From positions 22,519,001 through 22,583,000 of the forward strand of contig NC_046681.1 in NCBI RefSeq assembly GCF_009870125.1: DNA of 64,000 bases. The letters run 5' to 3'. Positions 36,170-48,400 of this stretch are shown piece after piece. The DNA is from Drosophila pseudoobscura. Taxonomy: Eukaryota; Arthropoda; Insecta; Diptera; Drosophilidae. The notes beneath the pieces are model-generated. The model saw only the letters and a program-made list of their open reading frames with translations. It was not told the DNA's origin and ran no database searches. The position numbers were made by a program, and so were the translations under genes. The first letter of the stretch is position 1, and each line of letters starts with the position of its first letter.

Positions 36170-37360
36170 CACCAACAGATAGCACCAGTGTGCTTAGCGC
36201 TTTTTATACCCGATACTCAAAATGAGTATTGGGGTATATTAGATTTGTGGTGAAAGTAGATGTGTGTAACGTCCAGAAGGAATCGTTTCCGACCCCATAA
36301 AGTATATATATTCTTGATCAGCATCAATAGCCAAGTCGATTGAGCCATGTCTGTCTGTCCGTCTGTCCGTCCGTCCGTCTGTCCGTCTGTCCGTCCGTCC
36401 GTCTGTCCGTCTGTCCGTCTGTCCGTCTGTCCGTCCCCTTCAGCGCCTAATGCTCAAAGACTATAAGAGCTAGAGCAACGATGTTTTGGATCCAGACTTC
36501 TGTGATATGTCACTGCTCCAAAAATATTTCAAGACTTTGCCCCGCCCACTTCCGCCCCCACAAAGGGCGAAAATCTGTGGCATCCACAATTTTGACGATA
36601 CCAGAAAACTAAAAACGCAGAATCGTAGAAGATCACTATATCTTCTAGAGTGCAAAATCTGAACCAAATCGTATAATTATTATAGCCAGAATCACGAAAA
36701 CAATTTCACTCTTTCTCGCTCTGTCTCACTCTAACACACAGGTTTCATGGTCGGTTTTGCCAATTACAAAATATGAGTTCAAGGATCTCAGAACCCATAA
36801 AAGCTAGAGCAACCAAATTTGGTATCCACACTCCTGTGATATCGGACCTTGACCGTTTCCTGTCCAAATTTCGCCACACCCCCTTCCGCCCCCGCACAGG
36901 ACGAAAATCTGGGGCAACCACAAATCTCAGAGACTATTAAGGCTAGAGTAACCAAATTTGGTACACACACTCCTTTAAGATGTCACTATAAAACGTATAT
37001 CTCAGAATTTCGCCCCACCCCCATCCGCCCCCACAAAGGACGAAAATCTGTTGCATCCACAATATTGCAGATTCGAGAAAACTAAAAACGCAGAATCATA
37101 GATAATGACCATATCTATTAGATTGCTGAATCTGGATCAGATCAGATCATTTTTATAGCCAAAAGGAACAAATCAATTTGCAGTGGCTACGCAGCGCCCG
37201 ACGTCACGCTCAGACTGATTTTCTGTCTCTCTCGCACACACTCTTTGTCGTGTCGCTTAATATTAGCGCCATCTGCCGGAGGAGAGCCATACTGACTTAG
37301 TATCGGGTATAACTGTAGAGTTGCGGTGACCGCAGCAACTCACAACGTTCCCCCTCGTTT
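36170..37360 (+). mobile_element. DINE-1 / mini-me (Helentron-type, non-autonomous Helitron) element
   Basis: The 5' side has the subterminal hairpin TACCCGATACTCAAAATGAG...TATTGGGGTATA, the block TTCTTGATCAGCATCAATAG and a (GTCY)n microsatellite, all hallmarks of DINE-1/mini-me. The middle has about three diverged repeats of roughly 130-150 bp containing GGACGAAAATCTG-like blocks (near 36550, 36895 and 37035). The 3' side has CGCCATCTGCCGG and TATCGGGTATAACTGTAGAG, then the terminal stem GCGGTGACCGC followed by AGCAACTCACAACGTTCCC. No coding capacity. Boundaries are estimates, good to about 20 bases. Confidence 0.88.
36349..36436. repeat. (GTCY)n microsatellite in DINE-1
   Basis: About 22 GTCT/GTCC tetramers, the characteristic internal microsatellite of mini-me elements. 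Confidence 0.9.
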
Positions 37361-37370
37361 AAATTTGAAT

Positions 37371-37882
37371 TTAAGATTTTATTCTTAAGTAGGGCACATC
37401 TTTGATATGGTTAAACCAAAAAAAACATCCATCAAAAATCGTATTGTTAGTAAATTTCAAAAACTTGTAACTTTTTATTTCAAACAGTGATTGCGTTTGT
37501 TTCTTTCTTGTCCTGTTTTTCCATACATTTCTATCGTGTCGTGTCGTTTTGTATATATACACAAAAAATTCCAATGCTTAAGACATATCTAATCATAGAT
37601 TATACATATACTATATATATATATATACTGTAGATATACATAGATACATATATGGATTTGCCAATTCTTGTTTTGTTTTGTACAATTACATTTACACAAA
37701 TAGAACATTAATAGATATTAGGTATATATTTACAGCTAGACTTTAAAGACGAACATGCTTTAGACATAGTTTAGGGATCTTCTTTCGTTTCGTTTGTGTG
37801 TAGTTGTTGCAGTTTCTCTCTCTTCTTCTTCGATTATATAGTAGGAAAACGTGTTAAAATTCTTCTTGTTGGTGGCTGGTCA
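37371..37882 (-). other. CG10348: 3' UTR of CG10348
   Basis: AT-rich sequence after the stop codon. An AATAAA on the minus strand at 37383-37378 would end the transcript about 500 bases past the stop, only about 20 bases from the DINE-1 end. Confidence 0.55.
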
Positions 37883-39577
37883 TTAGGGCTGCTGCTCCTC
37901 CTTCACGGTGACAGCAGCAGCAGCTGGCGTAACTTTCGGTGTGGTAGTGGGAAATAGCTTTGAAGTCAGGGTCTTCTTCAGCTCGAGGATGGGCTTGGAG
38001 TCTTCCTCCTCAGCCGCTGGGGAAGCAGTTCTCGCTGCTCCTGATGCTGCATCATTGCTATCTTCTCCGACTTTGATACGTTCCGCCTGCAGGCGCCGCA
38101 GCTCTTGGGCCAGGGCCTCCGATGTGTCCGACTGCGTGGGTGTGTGGCGCGAGGATGTGGGCGTATGCGAGGAGGAGCACGAGCTGGAGGCCGAGCTACG
38201 GGGCGTGGTCACTGACTGATGATGGTTCTGCTGCTGCTGGTGATGCTGTTGCTGTTGCTGTTGCTGCTGCTGGGTGACCTTCCCCATGAAGGTGCGGATC
38301 TCCTCAAAGTAGGACTCCTCGCTGGGGTTCTCGCAGAAGCGTCGGATGCAGTGCATCCGTTCGCTCACCCCGCTCAAGGCACTCAGCGACACCGCGTCCG
38401 ATTCGTGCTTCTTCAGGTGCCGGTCAAGATTCGTCTGCTGGCCGAAGCAGCGCTCGCAGATCTCGCACTTGAAGGGCCGCTCCTTGTTGTGGATATTCCG
38501 CACGTGGCGCTGCAAGTTCGAGGATATGCTGAAGGAACGTTCGCAGTATTTGCATTTGTACGGCTGCTCGCCCGTGTGAGTGCGCAGGTGGCGCGTGAGG
38601 TTTGCCGATCGGGGGAACACCTTGCCGCAGAACTTGCACGTGTACCGATCCTTGTTCCGCTGCGGCAGGGAGGCGGCTCCGGGGCCAGTCTGGCCACCTG
38701 TGGACGCCGGAGCTCTTGCCTTGGCCTTCCGCGAATGCTGGCGCGTCTGGTAGTCCTGCAGCTGGGGATGTGGAGCCGTCTTTCCGCCGCTGGGATTTCC
38801 CATACCTCCTCCACCTCCTGGCAGTTCCAGCTGCAATTGCTCTGTGGGCGGGGGCCATGTCAGCTCGCATTTCTTCAGCGGATGACGGAAGTTGAACTCG
38901 CCGCCCGTGGGGCTCGTGGAGACAGCCGCAGTGCTGGCCTTTCCCGGTAGCACACCTGCAAAGACATTCCTGTACTGCAGTGGCAGCGTCTTGGTCATGG
39001 CCTCGAGGAGCGTGGGATGCACTGCGGGCACCGTGCACTGCGGAGGCACGGCACCCAGGGGTGTGGCAGGCCCGGCTGCCCCGCTGCCCGCTCCCCCCTC
39101 CCGTAGGGCTCGCAGCATCTTGCGGCTCATGTCAAAGCCGAGATCCGCCAGGGAGGCGGCTATGTGGTTGTTGTTCAGCTCCTTCTCCTTCTGCTGGGCG
39201 GCGGCCAGTTCGCTGGCGAACATGATTAGGTTGCTGTTTTCGTCCTCCATGGGACCTCCGTCCATGGACGGATCCAGATCCGTCTTCCGCTTGTGGGCCA
39301 GCCGCAGATCCAGCGGCTGGTCATAGCTGCTCCTCCTCTTGGCCTTGCCGCCATGATGGAGCTGCTGCGGATGCAGATGCTGCTGCCGGGCCGCCGCCGT
39401 TGTGGTGGTCGTCGTCGCCGAGGAGGCGGAGGAGGAGGAGGATATCGTCGAGGCGGCTGCCAGGTCGTAAGGTACGTGTGATATATACGATGTGGGTACT
39501 AATCCTAAGGCAGGGTAAACGCAGCCCTGTTTCGGGCTAGGAAGCATCTTTCTTGGTGAGTGGTCTTTCTCTCTCAT
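37883..39577 (-). CDS. CG10348: EVI1/PRDM3-16-related C2H2 zinc-finger transcription factor
   Basis: A single 564-codon exon. Three C2H2 fingers stand at about residues 312-334, 340-363 and 369-391, and closely resemble the second finger cluster of EVI1/PRDM16 and Drosophila hamlet ([38 protein letters not shown]). The protein has no PR/SET domain and no N-terminal finger cluster, as expected for the hamlet paralogue CG10348 (about 540 residues). A PLDLR sequence at residues 88-92 is a CtBP-type corepressor motif, and a glutamine/histidine-rich tract follows the fingers near residue 435. Expected to be a nuclear DNA-binding regulator. Two starts are possible: the ATG at 39577, preceded in frame by a stop, and a second at 39547 with [10 protein letters not shown]. 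melanogaster assignment by family knowledge and neighbours. Confidence 0.9.
   Translation of the reverse strand: MREKDHSPRKMLPSPKQGCVYPALGLVPTSYISHVPYDLAAASTISSSSSASSATTTTTTAAARQQHLHPQQLHHGGKAKRRSSYDQPLDLRLAHKRKTDLDPSMDGGPMEDENSNLIMFASELAAAQQKEKELNNNHIAASLADLGFDMSRKMLRALREGGAGSGAAGPATPLGAVPPQCTVPAVHPTLLEAMTKTLPLQYRNVFAGVLPGKASTAAVSTSPTGGEFNFRHPLKKCELTWPPPTEQLQLELPGGGGGMGNPSGGKTAPHPQLQDYQTRQHSRKAKARAPASTGGQTGPGAASLPQRNKDRYTCKFCGKVFPRSANLTRHLRTHTGEQPYKCKYCERSFSISSNLQRHVRNIHNKERPFKCEICERCFGQQTNLDRHLKKHESDAVSLSALSGVSERMHCIRRFCENPSEESYFEEIRTFMGKVTQQQQQQQQQHHQQQQNHHQSVTTPRSSASSSCSSSHTPTSSRHTPTQSDTSEALAQELRRLQAERIKVGEDSNDAASGAARTASPAAEEEDSKPILELKKTLTSKLFPTTTPKVTPAAAAVTVKEEQQP
38217..38275 (-). repeat. 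CAG/CAA-type polyglutamine tract in CG10348
   Basis: Mixed CAG, CAA and CAC codons encode Gln/His runs downstream of the fingers. The tract is likely length-variable. Confidence 0.85.
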
Positions 39578-39756
39578 AACTGTTGCTAGCTAACTGCAAC
39601 CTTCGCTTCTTTCCTGTGGCACGCTCCTCCTATGCTCTGGCTGCTCTTGATTCAATATTAATGATCAATGGATTGATAGACTGATTAGTCCGGGCTGCTC
39701 CTTAGAACTGCTGCTGCCTTCGTGTCTTCAAATAGTTGTAAACAGGAATTATATAC
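39578..39756 (-). other. CG10348: 5' UTR part of the CG10348 coding exon with probable splice acceptor
   Basis: On the minus strand CTTCCTACATTCTTTCAG ends at 39757, a good acceptor. From there to 39577 no other ATG occurs, which supports a spliced, non-coding upstream exon and a start at 39577. Confidence 0.5.
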
Positions 39757-42459
39757 CTGAAAGAATGTAGGAAGTGGGATACATGTTGAAGCATCTTGTG
39801 TGGAATGAAGGCATAAATATTAAAAATATAGAAAATTTTCCACACTACCAGAAAGAAGTTCTCGGGTGCGTCACAGAGTTCCCGTTTCCGCAGCTGTTCC
39901 CAGATCGAATGGGAATTGGTCTATATGTCTGAGGGGTAATACCCATGTACGTCATACCTTTACCTATCTGTCTGTCTTCAAAAAAGTACCTTCTAAGAAT
40001 AGTAGCAGCAACTGTTGTTTCCCCCCACCCAAAGAACATCATTTTCATCCAAAATATTATGGGTTATTCTTTTTTTTTTTGTGTGTTGGTTCTTTTGGCG
40101 CAATGCCAAAAGCGTCTGAACGGTGGATAGATAGACAGATCGGCAGAGACACACTCAGACACAAATGTTTAAACAATTGTTCTATTGTCTGTCGTTTTAG
40201 GGTGGAAAAGTACTTGAAAAATGTACAAGAAATACGAAAACGGTATCTAGAGTGACGATTATGTAAGACAAACACACAAACATCTAAACACACACACACA
40301 GGCTGCAGAAAATAGAGGGAGGAGTAGAGTGCTGGGGGGGCCACAGTAGCACCTCGAGTGGAGGTCGCCTGCGGCATCGCCAGCGCTTAGAGGTGCGTGC
40401 AACTCCAAGACCGATTTTCTGCGTAGGTCGTTTGCTGCAAGAACAAACTCTTACACTTGGCAGATGGCACGCCAGGCCATCCCCCCCATTCCCCAGCAGA
40501 ACCCATCATCAACAGCCAGCAACTCATGTGAACCGAGAGACACACACAACATCTCGAATATTTGCCAACTCTGTGGCAGCCACAGCGAGCAGGCAACAGC
40601 AACCACCTCATACTTAGTGAAACTGCATTTGAGGTGGGCGCGTTGATCTATGGGGCTCTGTTCTGCTATCTAGAACAGAATTTTTCATGAGACATTTTCG
40701 TGGGTTGCTGTCGCTGCCGCTGTCGCTGTTGCTGTTGCTGTCGTCGTGGTTGTTGCAGCATTTAGCGATCGTCTGGCTGCAACAAATTGCCTTTTGTTGG
40801 TGTTCTTGTTGTTGCACTGTTGCTGAATTGTTGCCAAAAAGTTAATTAGCCGCATTTGCTGCCTTTGATTTGTGGTCTCTTGTTATTATGGAGTCGAAAT
40901 TATTGTTGCAGCACTTCTAATTGGAGCTTGAGAACGTTTTGAGAGAGAGATCGCAGCACTTAAAGAACAATCAAGTGATCTACCAATGGTGGGAGATCTG
41001 ATATCGTTTTGGAAGTGGGGGAGAATTATTTACATTTTTGGTATTTTTCAGATCACTTTTAAGTGCTTAAAATGGATCTATCCAAATGGATAAATATTTG
41101 AATAAACTGCAATACAAATGTTTAATTTTTTACTTATTTACTCACTGAAAATTGTTGTTCCTAATGAGATCATTTAGTAAATCATCCTCGAAAAGAGAGT
41201 AAGAGTGAATCAACCTGAAACATCAACCGTCAACCTCAATCATATCACTTTTGCTTGTCAAAAATAAGTAAAAATTTCACAAACACTCCGAGCCGCGATC
41301 CCCGATCCCCGATTCGAGCCCCTTGCCACCAATGTGTTTTATAATTTGTTGCAAACGTGCCAAAGCGGTTGACAATTATAGCCAGGCTCTTAAGCTGGAC
41401 GCCACCGCATCATCATCAGCAGCAGCAGCAGCAGCGCAGCACGATCGTCACCAGTGGTGCCACCAGCAATCGTCATGATCATCATGATCATCAGAGTCTC
41501 CAAAACGGATGCCTGCGAAAAGAAAGAAGACCCGAACCCGAACAAAAACAAAAACAAGAAAGAAAAAAACCAATTAAAGAGTAACAAAGTTTAAGCGAAG
41601 CGACAGACAGACGGACGGACGGACAGACGGACGGACAACGGGAGCAATGAAGCAAACAGTTCAAGAAACGGACGGTGAAGGTACAGATACAGATACAGAT
41701 ACAAATCCAGTAACATGGCCAAAGCCAGAGAGTCGTCGCGTCGCATGTTGCAAAGAAAAGTGAAATCAAAAGTTGTAAAACCGCGAAAAACGCAGTCAGG
41801 CAGACAGACAGACGGAAAAGCGACACATAACAGCGTCGACGGCGCTCCAGATTGGAAAATGTCCAGGTCCAGTGCTGAAGAGACAATGTTGACAATGTTG
41901 CAGAGAGTTTCGGGGGAAGAGACTGCAACTGAGACTGCAACTGCAACTGGAAGTGGAACTGGAACTGAAGCATAGTTATAGCTATAGAGGATAGCGATTC
42001 GCGAATTTTGTCATGTTTTTAAATGATCCACCGAACAACCCATCATTATTGAGCAGGCATCAGCATCAGCCACAGCATCATGATTATTATTAAATGCAGC
42101 TGCATAATTATCATCATAAGCACGATAATCATCTGCTTCGGTCGCGCTTGAGTGTCGTCGCAGGCAGCAGGCAGCAGGCGGCAGGCGGCAGCATAATCAA
42201 GCGCGACTAAACCACAACTAAAACTAAAGCTAAAACTAAGACTGAGACTAAAAAGAAAATCAAACCAAAGCCGGCTACGGCGACGGCGACGGCTACACAC
42301 AATGAAAAACGAGAGTAAAAATCTCCAAAGCAAGCCGCTCACTGAAATGGAAAATTAAACCTCGTTACATCAGTGGCAAGCAGCAAAAGCAAAAGCAACT
42401 TGCAACGCCGCGGCGACAAAAGTTTGCTGGCAGGATCGCCTTAATACAAACATACGCAC

Positions 42460-42495
42460 AAACACACACACACACACACTCACACACACACACAC
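42460..42495. repeat. (CA)n microsatellite
   Basis: An interrupted CA array. It yields a spurious minus-strand Cys/Val frame. Confidence 0.85.
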
Positions 42496-45400
42496 CCACA
42501 GACGAAGACAAGACTCTCTAACGAGGCAATAGTCGCTGCAGCCGCAGCAGCAGCAACCTGATACCAAAATCGTCACAACAAACAAACAGAGAGGGAGATA
42601 GGCATGAAGAAAGAGAGAGAAAGATGTGAGTGAAAGAGAGGGGCAAGATAGAAAGAGATAGATAAGCACGCACAGCAGTCAATCTCAATCTCAAGCTCAA
42701 GTCTGTGCCGAATGCGTTAGAAAGATCCCATTCGCAAGATCATTCACTCAAGATCAGCAATAAGGAATTGCCTTGAATGGAAAAATTAGTGGGGGAAAAA
42801 GCAAGGAGTGCTAGGCGAACACTTATTTTGTTCAATCTGAACAGTCTGAAACCATTACTACTCAGGAGAGTAGAATAGCTATAGCTGTTATGGGTATTAG
42901 ATGAAACATTTTGAAAAGAATTTCGATAGGCGGATAGAAATTCTTTTTTGCAAGTTCTATCCTACATAAACCAACTTTAAAGAGGGACCTACGCTCAATG
43001 AGAGATCATCACTTCAGAATGATCACAGATATCAGAAAAATCAATTGAGAACAGCTCAAAGATATTGATTGACCCACCTAATCCATTGTAATCTCTGGAA
43101 TTCCGCTTCATGTCATAATATTGAACTAATCTTAAGGAAGGATATCTCTATATATCATTCACGTGAACAAAGGGTCTGATAGTTTTTAGATGGAATCTCT
43201 TTAGGTTAATCCCAGTAAGATAAATCAAAGGAAAAGAATAAAAGGTCAGTGACTAGCTTTGGGGCTATATCTGGATGGATGATCAATAGTTTGCGGAAGA
43301 CTTCTCAGCCGACACAAGCCCCTTCTGCAGTTGAAGATACGAGAGTCCTCCGTTATATATGCCCCCTAGAGTCAAGCGTAAATGATGGCCAGAAGGAGTA
43401 GCAGTAAAAGATGGCCAAGTTGCTGGAGGAAAACTGTGTGCAACACATCAACGAGAGCAACTTCTGCAGCAGCCACAGATGTTGTGGCTGTTGTGGATGC
43501 GTTTGAGTAGTCGGCTGATGATGACGACGATAATGATGATGATGGGGCTGCTGTTGTTGCTGCTGCAGTTGGAGTTGGAGTGCAATCTGTACCACTTTTT
43601 CCTTCACTGGACACAACAAGTGTAGCAGCAGCAGCGACAGTTGCAACAGAGAGCAAAGCAAACACATCTCCAAATCACGTCTTTGGAGCGTTGTGGTTGT
43701 CGTCCATCGTCGTTACATATCTGGTTGTCTAGATTGGCTGGCTCTGTACCTCTGGACGGGACGGGACTGGCTCTGGCTCTGGACGAGACGGTACGGTCGT
43801 CGTCGTCAAGTGAAATAAAAAGTGAGAGTGACATCGGAAATTGTTTCAATTTTCCAAACGAAACCAACAAACTAGCAGCTAGCCAAGAGCCAGGCAGCCA
43901 GGCAGCCAGGCAAAAGTTGCCGCAATTGCCATCGTCATCAGCAGCATCAGCAGCCTCGGTCGTTGGTCTGTTGAATGAATGAATGTCGAAAACTGTATCG
44001 AAAACAATTTTTCTACGTATGCCAACAGCAGCCCCCAAACGGCCTAGGCAGCCCCATCAGCAAGTGCTTTCCCAATGCTCCAAAAAGTAAAGATTTCAAG
44101 CCACATCCACATGCACGAGAGCATGTGGCAGAGGCACAGGAGAGAGAGACCAGTTGCCTGCCTCGCCGCTGGCTGACTGCATCCTGTTGTTTGTTATAGT
44201 TTGCGATGTTTTATTTCTTACTTTATCTTTATATAACTAGCACACACACACACACATGAACCAGCATCGTCTCGTCGTCCAGCACCAGCATCAGTACCGA
44301 CACCATCCAACGATCCAAAGATCCAGCCATCCAACCATCCGGACCAGTCCACTCTACTAACTAAATGCTTTGCTTAAATAATTGAAATTTTGTTTGGAAT
44401 TTTTCCCCTTTTTTTTTTGGTTTTTTTTTGCCGTTTTGAGGTGCAAAAATTGGTTCAGTTTATATAGTCTTGGGCAATTTCGTAGCTGCTGCTGCTGCTG
44501 CTACAGTTTTATGTCCCTCTACTTGTGGGCTCTCCTCCGATCATTTGTAAATGACGGACAGAAGGACGGACGGATCATATGGGGGCCCCCATAAATTTTG
44601 TGTTTACGGTAATTCGGATTTGGGCTCTTTTTATTGAGCACTCGAGCGCCGAGCACTGAGCTCCAAGCAAATGTTTGGAATGCATGGAAAACAGCTCAAT
44701 TGAAATCGAAATTTTCGGAGGTGGTGGCACGTCACATAATCGATGGTCGAGCGGGGTAATTATCGAAGCTTTAAATTGACTTTTAATGTGCTCAGAGAGG
44801 GGAATTTTATTAGAGTTGATGTTGATGGTCGATGTTGAGAAGATGGAGTGTTCGAGGCACCTTGAAGAAGGTGCAATTAGATGCGGGAATCATTATATTA
44901 GAGAGAGAGAGGAAGATAGAGATGATTAAGCTACTAGCTTCATCAAGATTGATCAGGATTCGAAGGATGTAAAAAGAATGTAGGAAAAACCAAGAAAAAA
45001 GCCCTGAGAATCTTTAAAAGGGGATTTTTTGGATATGAATTCGAAACAAAATGTATTTACTTGAACAGCAGGCTTTCCCTATTGAAAAGCTTTCTATCTA
45101 GACTTCGTAGGAAATATCACGTATACGCACTGTTTCTTAGGTACTCTGTTACTGTACCAAAAGTATGCAAATTCCTATCTAAGATGACTTTTTATTCATA
45201 CCCAGAATATCATTGAGTATTTCCAGTGAAAGATATGTTGTTAGGGGTTTCACCACCAACTGTTTGTTTGTTTGTTTAGGCCATGTTTCTCTCCAGTCAT
45301 TTGCCTCGTGCCCCTCCTAATGATGGCTGGCTCCTCAACTAATTGAAAGTCAACAAGAAAGAGGTACGAGTACCCACAACTCCACTCCTGCTGCTGCTGG

Positions 45401-48400
45401 CCAGATGTGTATCCCCGTGTAACTGCCAAAACGACAGAGCCAAACAGAGTCGAGCCGAGCCGAACCGATCCGACCGACCGACCCACCCACCCACCAGCTC
45501 ACCCAGCGAGTGAATGGCGAAATTTTTGAAAGTGCCCATATGATCAGGCGTCTAACGGGCCAAGAAAAAACACTCATCGCTGCCAAAAGTATTCAAATAT
45601 TTAATTGAAAAAAAAAAAGAAACAGAAACAGAAGATTAAAAAAATAATGCCCACATTTCGCGACTTCATCAACAGATCCGATCCCAAAAATAGAGACCCA
45701 AAACCCATCCAGCAGCAGTTCACAAATCAGGTGAAAATAAAATTAAATAAGAGGAGCAGCTCTGTCTCTGGCTGTGGCTGTGTCTGCAAATAAACTACTC
45801 CATTTGATTGCCTAAACGTTTTCAACAGCTCAGCGTTTTTGATGCAATTAATTAGATTTTTATTTCTTCATTGAACCACCGGCAACTGTATCTGTATCTG
45901 CTGTGCCGGCTGTATCGGCTGTATCTGCTGTATCTGCTGAGTGTGTGCGCGCATACGAGCGTATGAGTGCGCGGCAGCCCATTTGATTTCGATTTATTAC
46001 CACACACTCCAGTTGGGGCAAATGATACAATTATTTATATGCGCGACGTCAGCCGGAGAGGCAGTCGGAGGCAGTCCGAGGCAGTCGGAGACAGTCAGAG
46101 ACAGGGGCCTGGAGCCAGGAGCCTGGACCTGGTCCTCAGTTTTGAGAGCCAGTTAAGCTTGTTCTAGTTGAAAGCGATAGCCAATGCAGCAGCCCCCATT
46201 CCATTCCATTCCCATCTCCAGCCCCAGCCCCAGCTCCAGCCCCAGCACCATCCTGGCCAGTTTTGTCGCCACACATATAAGCTCTATTAAAAATAACGAA
46301 ATAGAAGCAACTCGGCCAAACGAAAAGTAAGAAAGAAAGAAATAAAAAGAAACCATATCAACATTCACATCATAAGTAAACCAGTTTGCACCTGAGAGAG
46401 GAAGAAGAAAGTTGTCTTGGCCATTTCTGTGCTGTGCTGTGCTGAGCTGTGCTGTGGCCTGGCCAGGCCAAGACTCTACTCTTTTTTCTACTGGACGAGT
46501 ACGATATCTATATACATATATACCTATATATATATTGCCATTTATACACATGCACGTATATATCGCTCGATTTGAAGGAGCCTCCAGTCCACACGCGGGC
46601 GTTGAAACAATGGATGGCCACAAGGAAAGCCCCTGCCGAATGCCGCGACGCGACAACCCGACAACCCGAAAGCCAGAAACAGAAACCGAGGCAAATACAA
46701 AAAACCTAACTGTAACATGGCAGGCAACGAGCGAATTTTTTGGTCATAAGCATGAAATATTGCGCACATCCAAAGTGTCCACATGTCGGACGGTACGACT
46801 ATCCGCTGCAGGCCTAATTATATTGCCGCGGAACCTCCAACCTATCATTGCCTGACACATGCTACCGTTCAAACACGTGCGCCCAGACAACCCGACACAA
46901 AGGCAGCAGCAACAACAGCAACGGCAGATCTAGTGGCCGCAGCAGCATCCAGCAGCATCCACCAACAATACGATATAACAAGGCGGCAGAGAATGGGGGG
47001 CCTATATGGTGCTCAAGGATGGACGAAGAAGGTATACTCTTGGTTGCATATATAGGGGCAACCATTGCGGATTGGGTAGATCAGAAGGAGATAGGTATCT
47101 TTGGTTTCCTGTGTCTAATATTCCATTGGATCTCTCCTTGGATCTATCCTTAGTCTCGTCTCTAGTCTTCTACTCTCAAGTTCTGTATACAGTTCTTTAT
47201 TACGACATGCATTTCCATCGATAAGTTTCATAACAATTTCCATGAACATTAACTCAATCATAATCTATTCATGGATTAGCCTTTGATTATTTACTCCATA
47301 AACAAATTAGAAATTCAATCATAGGTGCCCCTGCCACATTCAATTAGCTCTCACCGCAAATGAAGGCACCGAGGAAATGCCACTTCCCATTGCACATCCT
47401 CAATGGTCTTCTCCAAGGAAGTGTATCCCCGAGCAGCGCGCAACAAAAACCAGCAGCAATGCAATCATTGAGCAAATACCGATCTGGCTGGTGGCTTGAC
47501 GGCCTAAAGTGAAAGTGCTCCAATTGCTGATGCTGATGTTGATTCCGAGACAGAGACAGAGACAGAGACTGCGGCTGGGACTACGACGGGACCCAGGCTG
47601 TGGCTGCATCTGCGGATGCGGCCAAGTGCTTTGACTCCTCCTCGGAGGGGGCAGCCAATGCGCACTTGCTGACAAGTGGCTTGTATCCCGCGTTCGCTCA
47701 TTCCATCCATCTCATCACCCAGGCCCACTCCACTCCACTCCATTCACCCCACCTCTTTTTCAAACGCAGAATATAGTAATTGCTGTGACTGCCCCGCGAC
47801 TCGACGACTCCACGACTCCACGAGAGTCGCCTCTATTAGCGTGCTGGCAATCACAATTGACGGCTTTGCACACACGAGTCCAGTGTGCATCGCGAGCCGA
47901 GCTGTCTTCGTGTTCGAAAATGGGATTTCCTTCCGGCCAAATCGAAAAGGCGTTTGTTTAATTGGCAAAAACAGTGAGTGAGTGAGAAGACTGAGAAGGC
48001 TGCCTGCGAAATGCAGTCGGTCGATCATTTCAAATTGCATACATTAGGGCGCATTAAAATGGTTTCGTTGCGACTCCATCTCTAATGGAAGAGCATTTCC
48101 ATATAGATACATATAATTAGATTCAATCAAGGGGAGATTTGCCCACATTTGCATTTAGAATGGTTCCACAAAATGCAATTTACGAGGCACTTAACAAGTC
48201 AAAGGAAGGAAGGTAGGCAGGAGATGGTAATGCTCAAGTGTAAATAAATTACTTTTGGATCGAAGATGATCATTTACACATTTTATTTCATCATTAAATC
48301 AAGTTTTATATAAGGAAAATCAAGTCACGATCACTGACAACACACACAAATGGCAGGTAATGAGCGGAAGAGAAGTATTTCCCACTTTGGAGCATCACAG

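Noticed and set aside
38219..38950. 243-codon plus-strand frame
   Set aside because: It is the antisense shadow of CG10348; its Leu-rich start is the reverse of the polyglutamine tract.
42370..42669. Cys/Val-rich minus-strand frame
   Set aside because: Translation of a CA microsatellite.
46848..47153. 101-codon plus-strand frame with a hydrophobic end
   Set aside because: Partly repeat-derived (ACAACAGCA), no start context, splice or family support.
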